In this document: positions 54,949 to 64,000 of the stretch, piece by piece
Numbering within the stretch: position 1 is the stretch's first letter
Layout of the letters: each line of letters opens with the position of its first letter
Source of the DNA: Topomyia yanbarensis
Taxonomy: Eukaryota; Arthropoda; Insecta; Diptera; Culicidae
DNA: 64,000 nt
NCBI RefSeq assembly: GCF_030247195.1
Contig: NC_080672.1
Coordinates: 70,659,771-70,723,770 of the forward strand
Reading direction: 5' to 3'
Notes under the pieces: model-generated
Told to the model about the DNA's origin: nothing
Seen by the model: the letters and a program-made list of their open reading frames with translations, nothing else
The model's database searches: none
Translations under genes and position numbers: made by a program

Positions 54949-57900
54949 TTGCGATGATTATCCTCACCAGGCTGAAAACATTTACGGTGAGCAAACATGA
55001 TTTGTCGAAGAACCATTTGAGATTCCGAAAATGCAAGGGAGAGTCTAGACGGTGTTCCGAGCGGGCAAAGCATACCTAACTGGTAAAACTGGTAATGTAA
55101 ATCTACAAATGTTGTTCTAGGTTATGTTTATAGGGTTTCAAATTTGCAGCATTTCAGTTAGATAGACAAGTTCGGAAGAGTTTAATGACTATCACCAGTA
55201 TTATGTTTATATTGACAGATCATACATATCGCAATTGTTATTGGAAGCTTGAATGATATTTGAAAGCAACTATACATCGTATTTAAACAACATCTGCAAT
55301 CAACAAAGAAATAAAAATTGAAGAAATCATGATATAAGATGGGCATCATCTCTCTGCTATGTGAAATGAATCGTTTTCGTTTTTTACACGTCACATCAGA
55401 ATTAATCTTTTCAACGAGCATATGATGTTGCCAAATGAATAGTTTCGAGATGGTTAACAATACAATTATAACAAGTTCAAATCAGGAAACAAAGTTTTAA
55501 GTTATTTTGACACTACGACCGACACTCTCGCACGATTCGATTCATTTGTTTTCGGTTCGGTATTCAAACTACATACAAAACTTTTGAAACACAACTCACC
55601 CGTCCCGGTGTCAGGTCAAATGTAATAAATCTGACTCTCGGGCCGTAGATTGCCCGTTCGCTAGTTTTCGTTCGTTATTCTCTACTCTACTACGAGACAA
55701 AGGGGGCAAGGAAATATGATGATCACCGGCTTCGACGACTTTTGAAAAACACCAGAAAGGTGTTGTTTACCTTTATGATGGATTCGCTTTCATGCCTTGC
55801 CAATGCGCTCACACTCACCATTGTTCGGTGTCGGCATTTTCGGGGATCGGACGATCGTGTCTCTATTTTGTCTATTCTTCTGTTCCGAACCTATCAAAAT
55901 TGTTTGGCCGTGAAAGACAAACGGGCACGGCACGGTCGACGTCGGATCGGTCCGATTCAGCCAGCAGCCCGGGGCCGGGAATATAATAAATGACTCAACT
56001 TCTCGGATCAGCTTCTTCGTGAGGATCATGCGAGCGGCCGGACGGGGATGAGTGGGTAGCGGTGGGAGGAAAAATTGTTTTATTATCATTTATGCTCTTT
56101 TGTTCCCCGTAGCCGAAAAGGTGAAAATACAATAAAAAGAAAACACAAAGACGAAAAGACGTTTAAAATGTTTTGTTTTCTTTTGTAACGCTCGTTTTCC
56201 GCTGTCTCCCTTCATTTGGGGTGCCTGGTTTCCGAGATGCCCAGTGGGACGGTAGGTAAGCGAACGCTCGTCCCGAATCTGAAAGTAGGTGCCAGAGTGT
56301 CTGGCAGGTTCGGATCTATGTCTGGATGGCTGGATCACGTTGTTCGTGGGTTTCGTTTTCGATTTTTTTTATTTCAGGCTCGAGAAGTCGATTGGGAATA
56401 TTCGAGAGTTTGGTGAAGTCGGTGCTGGTGGCGGAAGGCGATACCTCAATTTAAATGTGTTCGAGTTATGAGCGGCAACAAAAGGTGTCATAAATGACTG
56501 TAAAATAGTTGATTAGATGAAATTCCAATCGTTTGGGATACACTGTTGATGGTGCTTGGAAACGGAAAAGTTGGACTGTGCATATTTGAAACTTGTGTAG
56601 TTGGTGTGCTACATTGGCTTACTAAACCAAACAAAAGTATTGATTCCATTCAGAGTCAGAAATTCCGTTTTGACGAAACGACGATTGTTTTTGGAACGAC
56701 ACACATCAATTTTCGTCAACCCCATTTAGAAAATACCTATATTGTTATGGTTATGAATAATTTTGATAAACGAGAAGTCACCATTTTTGATTGGAAAAAG
56801 GCGTCAGTCATCGATTTCCATCATCTTCTCATCAAGCTCGTTCCAAAAATGACCATATTGTTGTCAAGAATATTGCTCAACCGGTAGTTGTTGTAGCTTA
56901 AGCAATACGAATTTGGTGCGAAAAAAACCATTTAGTATTTACGTATACCCACGTAAAAAAAACTTGAGTGTACTTCAACGCCACAAAGCCAACCTAAAAC
57001 AAAACGTTTGACTCGGCACAAATATCAGCAGCTTGTTTCCGATTCTGGTGGGCCGATAAATCCAACACCTGACTAAATTCCTCACCACGGTTTCGTTATT
57101 ATTAGTAGTATGCGTCGCACCGAAACACGACGCAAGGATACCGCAGTTACTGTTGCTTGGATGTGGCTGACTGTGCAACAAAACACCCGCCGTTGTAGGT
57201 ACATACCGTGTAGGGTCCCATCGTAAACCATACCCGGAGCAGGCGTGAACGTTGGAGAACCTTTTATGACCCCATCGATTCAACCGAGCACCTTTCAAAA
57301 CTTTACCTACCAACCGTTCGGAGAGACAGTACGAGACGAGAATGTCGGGCCCCGGGAATATCACTTCGTTAAGCTTTCGTAACGAATCGGTTTTCGAGCA
57401 GGGCGGCGGCGTGCACTTTTTGAATGCCTTTTTTGAAGCATCAGTTCTTTTCATATCCATTTCGTGATTGATTCCGAACAATGGGCGAAGCCTGATCAAT
57501 CCGTTCCTTTCATAATCGTATGAAGGCAAGCAACCGGCAATGCAGCCCCACAGCGAGAGCCCCGTTCGAGTCGATGACAAAATGATTGAAATTAATGAAT
57601 GAATTTTAACTTTTCTGCTTATGAGGAGGCATAGGATCTCTACACAGCGAGTGCTTTGAAGATCGAGCCGCTGCATGAATAGGAAAGTGGGAGTATGTAG
57701 GTATTCGAGCCAACAATGGAATGTCCAATCCTTTTCGCCTTTTGGTCCAACAGCTCTCGGTAACCGACCTCCTCCTCTCAATCGATTTCGAACAGAGAAA
57801 AGGTGTAACGGCGTTGTTGTTTTTTTCATTTCTTTGCTCTTTTGCGTATGTGCACGATAAATATTATTTTTTTGGATGAGATTTCATTCATCTTCGTCAC

Positions 57901-58548
57901 TTCTGGCAGGATCCCGGTACGGCGAGAAAGTGGGCACCATTCCGTGGAAGTGTTTTTTTTTCTCAAAAAAGCCTTCTTCCTTCTATGCATACAAAAGTTT
58001 CGAGATATTGATGATGAATGGAATGTTCTGAATGATAAGGAACAATGCCATGCCCGGTCATCGAGTCACTGAGAGTGTCCTGTTTTATGAATAACGATTG
58101 TACAGAAAATAGGAAGAATGTTTGCCTGATGATAATATTTGTCGAAGTATCCAGCGGAAGCAGCGTAAGCACTTAATTGTACAACGCTGCAGGCTGTGAC
58201 TTGGTATTGGACTTCCACTTCGACCAGGGTAAATGTATGAGTGTTAAAAAGATGGACGACGTGGTGGGGGGCGGTATAAAGAAGATCAAAATTCAGAAAA
58301 AAGTCACTTGTTGAAATAGATATTTTATGTGTAATTAGTAGTGGGTTAGACTTTCAGGTTAATGTGGCGTTTTCGGCTTCAATTTCGGTTGATGTAGGCA
58401 CAGTTGGTCGGTGTTAAGTCAGACCAGACTAAGTCGCAAAACATAAAAAAATGAGATAATGATAGCATTGGATAAAGCATTTCTTCAGCTACATTCGACT
58501 TTTGCCAGATTTCAATTATGTAACAATAAACAAGAATTATGGCAAAAC
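54949..58548. other. 3.6 kb mostly unique DNA
   Basis: No recognised gene. Composition is more balanced from 55,500 to 58,100. A short AAAAAACTTGAGTGTACTTC fragment at 56,958-56,980 is the end of the family at 63,222-63,387. The one long minus-strand frame is listed separately. Several shorter frames overlap on both strands. Confidence 0.4.
56975..57829 (-). CDS. 284-codon open frame of unknown status
   Basis: Apart from the minisatellite this is the longest frame in the window, and it lies in unique, GC-richer DNA. The predicted protein is basic with many Cys, Arg and Trp. It has no signal peptide, membrane segment, zinc-finger spacing or family motif I recognise, and no obvious upstream TATA or splice context. 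Its composition does not resemble a typical folded protein. It could be chance, an old exon chain, or a lineage-specific gene. I would not call it a gene without support. Confidence 0.15.
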   Translation of the reverse strand: MKKTTTPLHLFSVRNRLRGGGRLPRAVGPKGEKDWTFHCWLEYLHTPTFLFMQRLDLQSTRCVEILCLLISRKVKIHSLISIILSSTRTGLSLWGCIAGCLPSYDYERNGLIRLRPLFGINHEMDMKRTDASKKAFKKCTPPPCSKTDSLRKLNEVIFPGPDILVSYCLSERLVGKVLKGARLNRWGHKRFSNVHACSGYGLRWDPTRYVPTTAGVLLHSQPHPSNSNCGILASCFGATHTTNNNETVVRNLVRCWIYRPTRIGNKLLIFVPSQTFCFRLALWR

Positions 58549-59350
58549 TCAATTTCCAATTTTAACGTAAAGGAAGCTGCGATTCAAACTTTGAAGTAGA
58601 GGTTCTTTCTGAGAACTAGAAAAAAAGAGTGGGAGCTTAATTTGGATATTGATTGTTTTTAGGAAGACGCAAATGAAGAACATATTGCGCGTCTTATCAT
58701 TACCTTTCGAACCGGAACGATTACCCAGATTTTCCTTGGTTCCTAAAGGAATCCAATTACTGACACAATATTCGGCGCACGTCCAGACAATATGCTCGAT
58801 GTTGTGTTGACCATCACTACAAGCGCTGAGAGCGCTCTCTACAAGTTCAATACGCCGGGGATGCGCATGTGATGATTTGACATGATTCAGGACATGGTAC
58901 GAAAGAAACCCTGACACACATTCATCCCCATCCATCAAAAAACACTAGTGTAACCATATCTGAATTTTTGTTTAAAGCAATGCAAGGCAATCGTTCGTCT
59001 GGAAGCCAAATTATGCATTTGAGAGTTAGCCATTTACTTCGACCCAAGATCATTTTCTCGAGTAATTTACAAATATAGGACAGCGCTTTAATCGACCAAT
59101 ATGGATTGTGATCGGAGGCTGGTTTTCCCGGTTTTGAAGGACGAAGAATCTCACTTGTCTCCAGTTTTGAGGGACAATGCTACTTACAAGAAATTTGTTG
59201 AATAAAATAAAAAAACGCCTTTTCGAAGAGTCATGTTGAATACGATTTTATTTAACTCTGGAGCGTTATTACTGCATGACAAAAGAGCAAGTTGGAATTT
59301 CATCACCGAAAACGGTGATTCGTTCGCGGTAACAATTACGGTTTTATGGC
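58549..59350 (-). pseudogene. Jockey-superfamily ORF2 (reverse transcriptase) remnant
   Basis: Minus strand, from 59,345: KFQLALLSCSNNAPELNKI, then NKFLVSSIVPQNWRQVR, a KPGKPASDHNPY block, LLEKMIL and FGFQTNDCLALL. These are the expected N-terminal fingers of a Jockey/Loa-like RT in order but in shifting frames. The palm including the catalytic Asp pair is deleted. At 58,940 the sequence jumps to the C-terminal region: ALSACSDGQHNIEHIVWTCAEYC (a CxC..H..C-like tail) and FLKTINIQI. Dead copy with a large internal deletion. Confidence 0.65.
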
Positions 59351-59859
59351 ACACTTGAAGCCCTTCTTAAAACATAGAATGCACTTGTACTGTGCTATAA
59401 AACTAAAAATGCTACTTGGGACGCGACGCGAAAGGTCTTCTGTGCGGGCATAGAGTCTAGATAGACTTTTTGTTGAAATCGAAAATCCAACGATTATAAT
59501 GTTCGTTGGTATTGTTTCGGTGGCGTATACGGCGCACAGTGCCCCAAAGAGTGTTCATCAATATTCCTCTTGTTAACCAGTCGACGAATCGGCACCAATA
59601 ATCGCTTATTTTGGCTTTCATCAAGACTTTTATGGCACTGTTGCGTTCTCTCTAATGTTGTCGGACATTCCAACCTGTTGGAACTATTTATATGTGGAAA
59701 AGGGTTTCTTTTTTGGTTTTAGTACCACAACTTCTTGAGCACTTTGGTTCCCGGTCCGCAACTCATTTAGGTCCTGTAGTTCCCTTCTCGTTCCATTTCG
59801 CCCCACTTCCTCGATGATTCATTTAACTCCCGACTTTACTAAAATCTTTTTCGCGAACT
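59351..59859. other. Spacer
   Basis: No gene recognised. Confidence 0.35.
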
Positions 59860-60145
59860 AATCGGTCTAGTCACCGACGATGGAGCTAGCCTACTCCGAC
59901 GAAGAATTCCCCGGCGTGGTGGTGAACCGAGCAGTAGATCTCTCCCGATGCCGATGTTCATTTCGGTGAGTCATTTGGCGCCCCGCTTCGTGCCGATCTA
60001 CTCGATCTAGTCCCCGACAGTGGACTTAGCATTCTCAACGGGCCAGCCAGTAGGTGCATCTAGCGATTCCGGGTGGACTGTTGCTTCCGGTTCACTGGCA
60101 CCCCAACGACCCTCTGCTAGCTGTGCGACGCGGTCTACTCTACTG
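59860..60145 (-). repeat. GC-rich module next to R1-like RT
   Basis: It contains TCTAGTCCCCGACAGTGG, GGGCCAGCCAGTAGGTGC, GCTTCCGGTTCACTGGCACC and CCCCAACGACCC, shared with 63,757-64,000. Read on the minus strand it gives EGRWGASEPEATVHPESLD, in line with the C-terminal side of the adjacent RT remnant. A more degenerate unit lies at 59,860-59,990. Probably part of the R1-like element or a repeated region attached to it. Confidence 0.5.
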
Positions 60146-60149
60146 CTAG

Positions 60150-60955
60150 TTGTTGAAGCTCAACCGGTTGTCGATTGTCACAGTGCACGCTTCGATGCAA
60201 TCACGTGCCCTCTGACGTCGATCTGCATCCGCTGCACCGCTTTACAGTTGCCGACCAACAACATTTCCGTCTTGTAGTGAGCTGTTTGCAGCTTGACTCC
60301 GTCATTCAGCTTTCAATCGCGTCTATTGTCTACATACCCGACACCTCTACTTCTTCGTCGCGAAACCCACGATTTTCACTTTCCTGTGAAATCGCAGTGT
60401 TCAGACCCATCGTACCCGTTCCAAAGTGTTAGACCTAGAATGGAGCTCTGGGGAACGCCCGCTGTGACACCTCCTCTTCGCTCGTCTCGCATAGCAGCAC
60501 TCTGCTATGGAAGTAGTCAGGAACTGCAGCGCTGCAGTGATTGTTAAATGCATTCTTCACATTTATCGTGACCACAGCGCAGTATCGATCTCCTCTTCGT
60601 TTCTGTTTAGATGCCTTCTCAGCAATTTCGAGCACTGTCCGATTTGCCTCCACTGTCGATACACCTTTACGAAATCCGAACTGTATCTTGGACAGTTTGC
60701 GCTCGCCTTGCGTACATTTCGTCAACCTGTTAAGTATGTTTCTTTCCAGAAGTTTTCCGTGTGTATCCAGCAGACAAATGGGTCTATACGAGGCCGGATC
60801 GCCCGGTGGCTCCCCTGTCTTCGGCAGCAACACCAGCTTCTGTACCTTGCACACTTCGGGGAAGTTGCCTTAATTTAAACACTTCTGCAGCACCATCCTG
60901 AACATGTTGCAGCTTTCAGCGCCACGTTTGGTATTCCATCCGGATCGACTTTCTT
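60150..60955 (-). pseudogene. R1-clade non-LTR reverse transcriptase remnant
   Basis: Minus strand from 60,955: DPDGIPNVALKAA, MFRMVLQKC, then a frame with VCKVQKLVLLPKTGEPPGDP, SYRPICLLDTHGKLLER, IQFGFRKGVSTVEANRTV and RYCAVVTINVKNAFN. These are RT motifs 0 to 2 of R1-type elements. After NAFN about 20 residues are missing before VPDYFHSRVLL, and the frame is lost. Later fragments TLWNG, a damaged FADD box near 60,360, and CKAVQRMQIDVRGHVIASK follow. The catalytic region is broken, so it is inactive. The 139-codon frame is 60,435-60,854. Confidence 0.8.
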
Positions 60956-60984
60956 TTAGAGTTTTCGATTGAAGAAACTGGTGT

Positions 60985-61110
60985 GGTTTTCTGCACTGAA
61001 ATTGCACTTTTCTTGCAGAAGTGTTGTCAAAACAACGACACCATGTTCCATTGATTGGAACTGCAATAAAAAGTGCAATTCCAGTGCAATTTCAGAGATT
61101 TGGCACCGAA
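60985..61110. repeat. Small inverted repeat, GAAATTGCACTT
   Basis: GCACTGAAATTGCACTTTTC at about 60,991 and AAAGTGCAATTCCAGTGC with AATTTCAGAG at 61,070-61,104 are partial inverses with a duplicated TTGCACT core. Possibly a short MITE. Ends uncertain. Confidence 0.4.
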
Positions 61111-63009
61111 AATTTTGTCGGTGGAGCCAGTGCACTCACTAATACCAACAACGCAAATGTGAAAACAACATCAGAAGATGGCGGTACGAAAAAATTCAAT
61201 CAAAAATCGTATGTTGCAATATATTTTTTATTCATTCATTTTGATTAAATGGTAATATTCTTTGGTTATTTCAGTTCACGAATGCAAACTTTTCCAAACT
61301 AGTGTGGATAGAATTGAGAGCCTGCGAGTCTTGAATCAGGTGGAATGCTGTCGATCGTGAAAAACAGTGGCTGTTGGTGTTTTTACTTTCAGAGATATTC
61401 GGTGCTGCGACAACTGAACAAATGACCATCATGATATCAACAGTGATAGTGATAATCGCTTGTGCACCCTGATTGATAGCTTTCTTCTCTGGGCCCTGGT
61501 TAAACTTCACCCTACTTTGATGGGCAGAGCGATTACCCCGCACAAATTGGTTCGGAATCCTGAATGGATTCAAGCTCAAATACAATAACCAATACTGAAA
61601 TTGGTTACTGCTCTTGCCATCTCTGGATTTCGGTAGAATAACCAAGGTAGAGCTAGGTTGCAGTAGAGTGGCCGCGAAGCTTGATGCAAATCGTAGAAAC
61701 TGTGTGTGTTCGTAGGTTCTAGGAAAGCTTCCCAGCCATCGAAATTAGTCGTTTACCAAAATGTTTCGAACGGGAAGATATAATGTCGGTAAGACAAATT
61801 GATCCTTAGAAAGCAGTTCTATTGCTTGGCGATAACTTGAAGATTCAAATTAATCGAAAATAAAATGTTGCATTAAATTATGATTATCTTATGATTTGAG
61901 GACAAAAATATCGAATCCATCCGTGCAGAAAACTTGCGTGTTTGATGGTAGACGATACCGACGCGGTTAATCTTTGATCGTTACAATTCAGTTTCAATGC
62001 GAACAGAACGCACATCTTCGATTTTATATAATTTGTGTAAGATCTGAGGGTCGATATCATGGAAGGTTTTCTCTATTTACACTACCATTTCATTCAATTC
62101 GACAAGATGATTATTTGGGTGTTTGCTGACTTCTAGGTTACTACAACATAAGGCCACACTATGTGGTGATTCACCTGATAAAGAGCTTCTATCTCTAACC
62201 TCCCCTACGGTTCCAACTGGGATTAGAGCCACCTTGACGTTTTTGCTTGAACCCAGGACTGGGTCGGAAACAATCACTATCAGTTCATACATGTTGACAG
62301 CGGTTAGGCTTGGAGTCTGACTCAGTTTCGCTTCGAATGGAAACGATCTAAATCAAGATTGGGTGGGATCAGTAGCGACTGGCTCAAATGGCACATTCCC
62401 CATGCCAATCGGAGATTTGTGCCTTTCCTAGTGATAGATTGGGTGGGCGTATGCTGACCCGGAATGGGAGCAAACGCGTGATTGCTAGTGTATCCGTCAG
62501 GTATAGTTAATAACTTTTAGGAGTACGGTATTTTAAATCCCATGGCGGGGAATGAGTCTCCACAAAAAATGATTTTTTATGAAGTGTAAACCAAACAGCG
62601 TCTCAGGATTTTAAAACTCTCCACACAAAAAACCGACCGGGAACAATTCAACATAATTTGTTTCCGACGGGGAAATGGTATTTTTATTTAGTTTAAAATT
62701 CGGTGCTAGTTTGATACTGTTGGTATTTTTAGTTTTTGGTTTGACAGTTTGAAGAGATTTCGGAGGAAAATTTTCCTGGCTAAATCCGGTGAGCCATTTC
62801 CCGAACTGTAAACTAACCTCAAGGGACGCGGACGAAAATAGCTGATTACCGTCAGATCGTTGATAACATTAGTAGATCTAAAGAAGGATCTCCAAGGATT
62901 TCTTTGATGACTGAACATTCATGGCATGTAATAATAATAATATGAGCCGTGATGAGTTTCTGTGGTACCCATAGTCTAACAAAGGCGCACCTTTTGACTG
63001 TAAATATAA
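61111..63009. other. Stretch with possible degenerate coding, unrecognised
   Basis: Minus-strand frames at 61,271-61,645 (124 codons) and 62,077-62,292 (71 codons), plus in-frame fragments between them such as EKTFHDIDPQILHKLYK, have protein-like texture with scattered stops. They could be an old retroelement ORF1, but I recognise no definite motif. The rest is noncoding. Confidence 0.25.
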
Positions 63010-63011
63010 TA

Positions 63012-63171
63012 GGTTTGTTCCAGTACCAGGAGAAACTGGAAGTACTCCAGAGGAAAGAGGTAGAACACCGTTCGAGTATTTTCTTCTTCTGTAAGCAAAC
63101 CGGAGTAAAAAGGACCAATAATGTTTTGCTCCTATTTGCTACGGAGCATCTTCCGTGTACTGGAACAAACC
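63012..63171. mobile_element. 160-bp TA-flanked MITE
   Basis: GGTTTGTTCCAGTACC at the left and GTACTGGAACAAACC at the right are inverses, flanked by TA (63,010-63,011 and 63,172-63,173). The left half also has the hairpin-like CAGGAGAAACTGG-AAGTACTCC. It resembles Tc1/mariner-type MITEs found in many insects. The overlapping 185-codon minus-strand frame (62,852-63,409) is not a gene. Confidence 0.7.
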
Positions 63172-63221
63172 TAATATCTGTACTCCAGGAAGTTCTGTGA
63201 TGAATTGAAATATCTGCAACA

Positions 63222-63387
63222 TTGAATACACTCAGGTTTTTTTTACGCGGAGATTTAGGCCGCGTAAATGAAAACCACGTAATTTGAAAAAAACCGCCTA
63301 AAATAAAACCGCGTAAATTAAAAAATCCACGTAAATGAAAACCGCGCAAATTAAAAAATCCGCTTAAAAAACTTGAGTGTACTTCAA
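63222..63387. mobile_element. MITE built of CCGCGTAAAT units
   Basis: The ends TTGAATACACTCAGGTTTTT and AAAAACTTGAGTGTACTTCAA are inverses with one indel. The interior is about six degenerate CCGCGTAAATTAAAAAA units of about 20 bp. A stray copy of the right end lies at 56,958-56,982. Confidence 0.65.
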
Positions 63388-63443
63388 TAAACCTAATTCT
63401 GTGAGCCACTATAATTATGTACCTATATTCCGAGAGTGTTTTT

Positions 63444-63545
63444 TGCCTTTCTCATATAGAAAGGTTATGCAATCGGTCAGAATTTCGACATTTTAACCGA
63501 GGCCCGCAGGGCCGAATCTCCTATAGCATTCGACTCAGTTCTTGT
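63444..63545 (-). mobile_element. Isolated W-type 3' end
   Basis: On the plus strand it reads TTTTTTGCCTTTCTCATATAG, AAAGGTTATGCAATC, then the GC hairpin variant AGGCCCGCAGGGCCG and ATTCGACTCAGTTC. It has the W 3' hairpin and GC hairpin but no CA tract or body. A truncated copy. Confidence 0.6.
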
Positions 63546-63756
63546 TTTTTCCGTGTTCGTGTTTTTAGTAAGGTTTAAAAAGCTTCAAAAACCTGGCCTG
63601 TAGTGTATTGGCACTGTGTGGGACTCACGTTCGTGCTCAAGCACTAGAAACAATCCACTTTTCCTCCCCACGGAACTACGTCAAGGTATTACTTCATGGG
63701 GGATCGTTGTACTTTCGTCGCACCTTTTTCTGCCATTAAGCATCCCGCTTCGTCTA

Positions 63757-64000
63757 CTCGGTCTAGTCCCCGGCGGTTGACCTAGCCAAATCAACGGGCC
63801 AACCAGTAGGTGCTGAGGTCCATCCAGCGATTCTGGGTGGAGTGTAGCTTCCGGTTCACTGGGGCCCCAACGACCCACTGCTAGTTATTCGACGCGGTCA
63901 AATCCCCGGCGGTAGATCTATCCTCCTCACGAGCTACCCGGAAGGGTGTCGAGGTCGGTCCGGCGATTCCGGTGAAGCTTGATGTCCGGTTCGCTGGCGC
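63757..64000 (-). repeat. GC-rich tandem module, second locus
   Basis: Unit 1 (63,757-63,895) shares GTCTAGTCCCCGGCGG, CAACGGGCCAACCAGTAGG, GCTTCCGGTTCACTGG and CCCCAACGACCC with 60,000-60,145. A second diverged unit (63,903-64,000, cut by the window edge) repeats CCCCGGCGGTAGATC, GGTC-GGCGATTC-GGTG and TCCGGTTCGCTGGCGC. The 65-codon minus frame 63,681-63,878 spans it. Confidence 0.5.

Noticed and set aside
51440..59350. A single full-length Jockey element spanning the gag and RT remnants
   Set aside because: Both are on the minus strand, so ORF1 should lie at higher coordinates than ORF2. The order is the reverse, so they are separate insertions.
62852..63409. 185-codon minus-strand frame
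   Set aside because: It spans two separate MITEs and the spacer between them. The Arg/Gly/Phe repeats come from CCGCGTAAAT units.
1..64000. tRNA, rRNA and snRNA genes
   Set aside because: I scanned for tRNA A/B-box pairs and found only a weak A-box-like match near 9,300 without a B-box or cloverleaf. No rRNA-like sequence was seen.

Overview
The window reads as nuclear DNA from a dipteran, most likely an Aedes-type mosquito. This is inferred from AT-rich, intron-like sequence, eukaryotic splice signals, dense non-autonomous transposable elements, and remnants of Jockey-type and R1-type non-LTR retrotransposons. No bacterial or phage gene organisation is present. No complete host protein-coding gene is visible. 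Almost every short open frame lies inside a repeat or in unique DNA with no recognisable protein. No tRNA, rRNA or CRISPR array was recognised by eye.

Layout. 0-3.2 kb: a TTAA-flanked element (269-970), plain noncoding DNA, then degenerate paired repeats. 3.16-8.22 kb: a TTAA-bounded, piggyBac-like element that keeps a 5' intron and start codon but is filled by a 4-kb noncoding element, family W. 8.2-18 kb: a rearranged W fragment, several MITEs and a 2-kb element with two tandem arrays (12,745-14,760), then unique DNA. 17.9-20.5 kb: a hAT-like MITE with a perfect 8-bp target duplication, a Jockey-type ORF1 (gag) remnant and a foldback element. 20.5-28.3 kb: a transposase-like relic (family X) split by two W insertions, one of which carries a 2-kb foldback. 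28.7-31.1 kb: unique DNA. 31.9-32.7 kb: two spliced exons of a probable DUF4806-like gene, minus strand. 33.3-37.2 kb: the third long W copy, inverted. 37.5-39.6 kb: two hAT-like elements side by side. 40.9-44.1 kb: a second X copy with about 300-bp terminal inverted repeats, an 8-bp minisatellite of about 70 units and nested elements. 44-46.9 kb: unique DNA. 46.9-51.2 kb: a long foldback and two copies of a TTAA MITE, one nested inside another TTAA element. 51.4-52.9 kb: a second gag remnant. 53-58.5 kb: mostly unique DNA with one MITE. 58.5-61 kb: Jockey-like and R1-like reverse transcriptase remnants. 61-64 kb: small MITEs and a GC-rich tandem module.

The elements work as a nested record of insertions. 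Several insertions can be read at base level because an uninterrupted paralogue of the target lies elsewhere in the window. The most interesting feature is family W. Its 3' end carries a hairpin, its 5' end carries the matching inverted 13-mer, and both ends change together between subfamilies (ACATTTCTTATAA versus TGCCTTTCTCAAT). Family W has no recognisable protein and inserts at A-runs.

Family names are assigned by eye from motifs, target-site duplications and remembered family features. No database search was possible.
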